Source: Pseudohongiella sp.
Lineage (GTDB): Bacteria > Pseudomonadota > Gammaproteobacteria > Pseudomonadales > Pseudohongiellaceae
NCBI GenBank assembly: GCA_030651695.1
Contig: JAUSCD010000029.1
Span: forward strand, 558,001-622,000
DNA length: 64,000 bases
Reading direction: 5' to 3'
Both the position numbers and the translations under genes were made by a program. The notes under the pieces were generated by a model, which was not told the DNA's origin, ran no database searches, and saw only the letters and a list, made by a program, of their open reading frames with translations. Each line of letters begins with the position of its first letter. Position 1 is the stretch's first letter. Positions 60,491 through 64,000 of the stretch are shown here, one piece after another.

Positions 60491-60667
60491 ACGCTGAAAG
60501 CGCAGACGCTGGGACTTTGAGACGTTGGAAGCTATGTCTGTTGCTGTGCTCAGCTTTCATCCCCCCTGCCTGCTCTGTGGCAGTTTGCACCCGGGACTCA
60601 GGCAAAACTACGGCTATTACCGTCAGTCATTTTTTTGCCTACCGAGAGTATTGGTATTGTCAGCCCA

Positions 60668-61564
60668 TCAGTATTGTGAAACCGCCATCGCTTCGGTCCT
60701 GAGAATTTTCGGACGCGCCAACAACCACTCGACTACTTTCTCGGGGAACACTTCAGAGATCTGCGGTATATGTGCGCCCTCCGCTATTGTCCATAGCTCG
60801 GCGGAGCCACCTGGCTGACAATTGTTACTAAAGCGCGTGACCGTGGTTTCGAGCCCTGCCAGGCTTTGATCCAGATCCAGCGTAGCGGTCACAACACCCT
60901 CAACAGAGCAGCCGTTGTAAGCAGCCCAACGAGCCACTGTTTCCTCGGCGCTCGGGTAGATCCTGCCTTGTATGTCGCCACCGTTATACGCAATGGTGCC
61001 GTCGGCGGTGCCGTGAATCTGCAGGATGTGTACCGGGTTTGCCGGCGCAGGCTGAGCTGATGTGGCCTCGGCGCCCGCCAGACTGGCGATACCAGCAATC
61101 ACGTCTGAATACTGGTGTGCCGTTTTATAGGACATAAAACCGCCATTGGAATGGCCTATCAGGTACACGCGACGATCATCAATGCTGTACTGCGCTTTGA
61201 CGGCGTTGATGATTGCCACCACATAGGCTGAGTCGTCAAGATCAGTCGCGTAGAAATTACAACAGGCATCTGACGCGTTCCAGAAACGTGCGTTGCGACC
61301 GGCCGTCTCCTGCGTCCCATCTGGTGTGGCCAATACAAATCCATAGCGTTCTACCAATTCGCTAATACGCATGTAGTCGTTCTGCTGAATCCCGCTGGAG
61401 CCGTATCCGTGCAGCAACACAATCAGGGGTGCGGGGGAATTAATGGCATATTCCGAAGGCACAAACAAAGGTACGTCACCTCTGCCAGCATCTATACTGA
61501 AGCTGCTTTGAGCCAATGAAGTAAATGACAAAACCGACGCGATAAGAGCAACCAGAAAACGCAT
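60668..61564 (-). CDS. Secreted polyhydroxybutyrate-depolymerase-like esterase (LpqC type)
   Basis: 298 residues from the ATG at 61564, which has GGAGT 5 nt upstream. The signal peptide is about 18 residues (LIASVLSFTSLAQS). It is an alpha/beta hydrolase with IVLLHGYGSSGIQQ, nucleophile GHSNGGFMSY, HGTADGTIAYNGGD (acid region) and the His in EGAHIPQ. The family includes extracellular PHB depolymerases and feruloyl esterases; the substrate is not settled. The 3' 37 codons have a decayed copy at 56574-56684. Confidence 0.87.
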   Translation of the reverse strand: MRFLVALIASVLSFTSLAQSSFSIDAGRGDVPLFVPSEYAINSPAPLIVLLHGYGSSGIQQNDYMRISELVERYGFVLATPDGTQETAGRNARFWNASDACCNFYATDLDDSAYVVAIINAVKAQYSIDDRRVYLIGHSNGGFMSYKTAHQYSDVIAGIASLAGAEATSAQPAPANPVHILQIHGTADGTIAYNGGDIQGRIYPSAEETVARWAAYNGCSVEGVVTATLDLDQSLAGLETTVTRFSNNCQPGGSAELWTIAEGAHIPQISEVFPEKVVEWLLARPKILRTEAMAVSQY

Positions 61565-61876
61565 AACGGACTCCGGGTCAGAATGACCAGACGATGACAG
61601 ACAATACGGTGCTAAAAACAGGGGCCCCGTTTTATCACAAGCCACCAGTTGCAGCAATACACGGGGAGTGTAGCGAGGACAAAGAGTGGGTATCGGAGAA
61701 ATTCAGAGGCATGGCGGGTCAGGGCGGGTTATTGTCCAATCTGCTGCAATGCCCATTTGCCTCAGCGGTAGTACAAAAAGCGGGTCATCGGCCAACTGCA
61801 TATAGCGTTTGAGACAGATTCTGGTAAATTGCCGCCAATGACTCTACTAACGCGCCAATAATAAGAGGGACTCAAG
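61565..61876. other. Intergenic region between esterase and dehalogenase-like genes
   Basis: 312 nt between divergent genes. It holds a palindromic AAAACAGGGGCCCCGTTTT (about 61616-61634) and an unremarkable 72-codon frame. No regulator site was recognised. The dehalogenase-like gene probably has its promoter in the AT-richer 61810-61860. Confidence 0.45.
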
Positions 61877-62908
61877 ATGGACTACAACAACACTGACACC
61901 ACCACTCCTGAATCTCCACGAGCCCCGGGCCGTCGTCTTTTTCTGCAACAGGGCGCTGCGCTGCTGGGCGCCTCAACACTGGTTCGACCCAATTTTGCTT
62001 TGGCGCAAGCACAAACCCGGGCGCGAGTACCTGCCAATGCGGCTGAACTCGATGAGAAATACTTTCCGGGTTTTGAACCTATGACCATTGAAACCAACGG
62101 CGTCAGTATCCACACGCTGGTTGGCGGCAATGGGCCGCCCGTGTTGTTGTTACATGGCGCACCGCAATCACACTTTTCATGGGCAGATGTAGCAGTCAAT
62201 CTTGCACAGGATCACACCGTCGTGCTGACGGATCTGCGGGGTTACGGCTGGAGCAGCAAGCCCGAAGGCGGTGAGAATCACATCAATTACTCCAAGCGCA
62301 CCATGGCGCAGGATAATGTGAATGTGATGGCCATGCTGGGTTTTGACCAGTTTGCGCTGGTTGGTCACGACAGGGGCGGACGCGTCGCGCGTCGGTTGAC
62401 GCTGGATCATCCTGAGCGGGTTAAAAGTCTTACTGTGCTGGATATTGTCCCGGCGCATTATTTGTATGACAACGTCACACTCAGATTTGTAGAAACCTAT
62501 TTCCACTGGTTCCTGTTTCTGAGACCGGCACCGTTCCCGGAAAACATTATCGCCGGCACCGGTATGTTTATCACCGGAGGCGGAGCAGGAGAAATCGGTG
62601 AAGCTTATGCCGAAATCTACAAAGACCCTGCTGCTATTCATGGCATGTGTGAGGATTACCGTGCATCAGCCAGAATGGATATGGAAATCGACAAGGCCGA
62701 TCTGGCAGCCGGCAAGAAAATTGAATGTCCGCTGAATGTCCTCTGGGGACTTAACGCACCGATGGGCCGTCAATACGATGTGCTGGGCATCTGGCAAATG
62801 GAAGCCACACGGGCCGAAGGCAAAGGCATCGCGGGCGGTCATACTTTTCAGGCCGATAGTCCTGAAGCAACCTGGAACGAACTCCGTCGTTTCCTGACCA
62901 CGGTATAA
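61877..62908 (+). CDS. Tat-exported fluoroacetate-dehalogenase-like alpha/beta hydrolase
   Basis: 343 residues. The N-terminus has a twin-arginine signal (APGRRLFLQQGAALLGAS, Arg19-Arg20), so the folded enzyme should reach the periplasm. The hydrolase core shows LLHGAPQSHFSW, DLRGYGWSSKP, nucleophile Asp165 in GHDRGGR and LDHPERVKSLTVLDI. The fluoroacetate-dehalogenase-like HWF and RPAPFPENI are present. A late AGGHTFQADSPEATW holds the His. The sequence pattern is closest to FAcD and related C-F/C-Cl hydrolases, but cytosolic members are the norm; export is unusual. The substrate is not proven. Confidence 0.85.
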   Translation: MDYNNTDTTTPESPRAPGRRLFLQQGAALLGASTLVRPNFALAQAQTRARVPANAAELDEKYFPGFEPMTIETNGVSIHTLVGGNGPPVLLLHGAPQSHFSWADVAVNLAQDHTVVLTDLRGYGWSSKPEGGENHINYSKRTMAQDNVNVMAMLGFDQFALVGHDRGGRVARRLTLDHPERVKSLTVLDIVPAHYLYDNVTLRFVETYFHWFLFLRPAPFPENIIAGTGMFITGGGAGEIGEAYAEIYKDPAAIHGMCEDYRASARMDMEIDKADLAAGKKIECPLNVLWGLNAPMGRQYDVLGIWQMEATRAEGKGIAGGHTFQADSPEATWNELRRFLTTV

Positions 62909-62926
62909 ATCAGTAGTTGAGAGACC

Positions 62927-64000
62927 ATTATCGACATTAATACGCTCTTTATTTCAGTCATTCTGATTTGCGTGGTGATCGCCGCCATCCTGACATTGGT
63001 CGGCTGGGGCGTAGACAGCAGCTTGCTCTACTGGGCGGCCGGTTTCGGCGTAAACAGTATGGCTTATGTTTTGATTGCACTGCGCGATCAGATTCCTGAT
63101 TTATTGTCGGTGCTGCTGGCAAACATGTTGATCGCTTCAACCTATGCGATTTTTGCCTATGGCCTGACAAAGTTCCTGAACCGCAGCATCAGTCCACTCG
63201 TTATTTGGGCGCCAGTGCTTATTATTTTTACAGCCTATCCATTTCTGGCACAGAATGTGGAAGCAAGGATCATTGTCGGAGGGATGGTCAATGCCTTGCA
63301 GGTGGCACTGTTATTGACCCTGTTGATCTACAATAATTCTCGGGTGGTCGGTCGTGGCAAATATATTCTGATGACGGCTTTTCTGGCAGGAGTTGTTATC
63401 ACATTGACGCGCCCTGTCGCCGTCAGCGCAGGTTTCGCCGAAATCAGTGCAGTAAACAGTCAGGGCTTATTACAGACGCTCACGTTTTTACCGATGATGT
63501 TAATTAATGTAGCCGTTGCGCTTGGCCTGGTTCTGATGCAAAAAGAACATGCAGAGGCAGCGACATCAGCAATAGCCAGGCTGGATGAGCTGACAGGCTT
63601 GCCCAATCGGCGCAGTATTTATGAACGCATCAGTCAAAGTATGCTGGAAAGCGAGAAAAAACAGACATTTGGCGCTTTGCTGCTGATTGATCTGGATAAC
63701 TTCAAAACAGTAAATGATCAGTACGGCCATGCACTGGGTGACGATCTGCTCTGTCAGGCTGCGGACCTTATTCGCGAATGTATGACAGACAAAGACACCG
63801 CCGCGAGACTGGGCGGTGACGAATTTGTTGTACTGCTGACTGAGCTGGCTGAAGACCGTGAGTCCGCCATAGAAAAAGCCATGCAACGAGCCGGTCAAAT
63901 CCGCCGGAAACTGGATCATGACTATCAGCTCAATCAGGAAATTGTCCACTGTTGCTCTGGCTCGATCGGACTGGCCATTTTTGAGCCAGGCATGAAGGAC
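62927..64000 (+). CDS. Membrane diguanylate cyclase, cut by window end, non-ATG start
   Basis: At least 358 residues. About six transmembrane helices come first (LFISVILICVVIAAILTLVG; LLYWAAGFGVNSMAYVLIAL; later segments to about 205). A GGDEF domain follows with LDELTGLPNRRSIYERI and an intact LGGDEFVVLL. The I-site position reads TDKD, so product inhibition is probably missing. The first ATG in frame (near 63058) would remove the first helix. An in-frame stop lies just upstream, so initiation at ATT (62927) or a nearby rare codon after GAGAG is proposed. It lies 18 nt after the dehalogenase-like gene. Confidence 0.8.
   Translation, partial: MIDINTLFISVILICVVIAAILTLVGWGVDSSLLYWAAGFGVNSMAYVLIALRDQIPDLLSVLLANMLIASTYAIFAYGLTKFLNRSISPLVIWAPVLIIFTAYPFLAQNVEARIIVGGMVNALQVALLLTLLIYNNSRVVGRGKYILMTAFLAGVVITLTRPVAVSAGFAEISAVNSQGLLQTLTFLPMMLINVAVALGLVLMQKEHAEAATSAIARLDELTGLPNRRSIYERISQSMLESEKKQTFGALLLIDLDNFKTVNDQYGHALGDDLLCQAADLIRECMTDKDTAARLGGDEFVVLLTELAEDRESAIEKAMQRAGQIRRKLDHDYQLNQEIVHCCSGSIGLAIFEPGMKD

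Noticed and set aside
61594-61812. 72-codon frame between esterase and dehalogenase-like gene
   Set aside because: No ribosome site, no domain and no conserved context.

Overview
The window looks like a chromosomal segment of a free-living, probably marine or aquatic gammaproteobacterium. The evidence is the gene order der-bamB-yfgM-hisS-ispG-rodZ-rlmN-ndk, an E. coli-type FrdABCD, guaBA with xseA divergent, and the large number of c-di-GMP genes. The species cannot be named from sequence alone. Both ends cut a gene: guaA on the left and a membrane GGDEF gene on the right.

1-34 kb is mostly conserved core. It holds guaBA, xseA, a DsbA-like thioredoxin-fold protein, rodA, a DoxX protein, an MBL hydrolase and a lipoprotein hydrolase. 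The long leftward block from iscR to der follows. The block is odd because iscS is followed directly by ndk, with no iscUA-hscBA-fdx between them. iscR has a good sigma70 promoter overlapped by a strong match to the IscR type 1 site. Next come an RNase AM-like PHP gene, a three-gene ECF sigma / zinc anti-sigma / periplasmic coiled-coil operon, leuA divergent from an Lrp-type regulator, an AlgZR-like LytS/LytTR pair, mdh, queA, tRNA-Leu(CAA) and a PAS-GGDEF-EAL protein.

The intergenic DNA on both sides of leuA-lrp carries structured repeats. A conserved core of about 39 nt is flanked by long complementary arms whose sequence differs from copy to copy. One copy appears nested in another, one is partly duplicated in tandem, and a second palindrome type lies next to them.

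35-54 kb holds glgC, a Yip1/MacAB-like export operon, a signalling pair (a 1435-residue MASE1-CHASE-PAS hybrid kinase with receiver and HPt, followed 4 nt later by a REC-EAL protein), an FG-GAP protein, a 2OG-oxygenase-like protein, RidA, and frdABCD preceded by a UbiA-family prenyltransferase gene.

54-64 kb is the most unusual part. Two paralogous membrane GGEEF genes are direct repeats flanking a PAS-GGDEF gene and an RTX-like lipase. The left repeat has the intact membrane-protein gene plus a 3'-end scrap of an esterase. The right repeat has a 3'-end scrap of that membrane protein plus the intact esterase. This is the signature of a tandem duplication or a Campbell-type integration. Then come a Tat-exported fluoroacetate-dehalogenase-like hydrolase and a GGDEF gene with no ATG before its first membrane segment.
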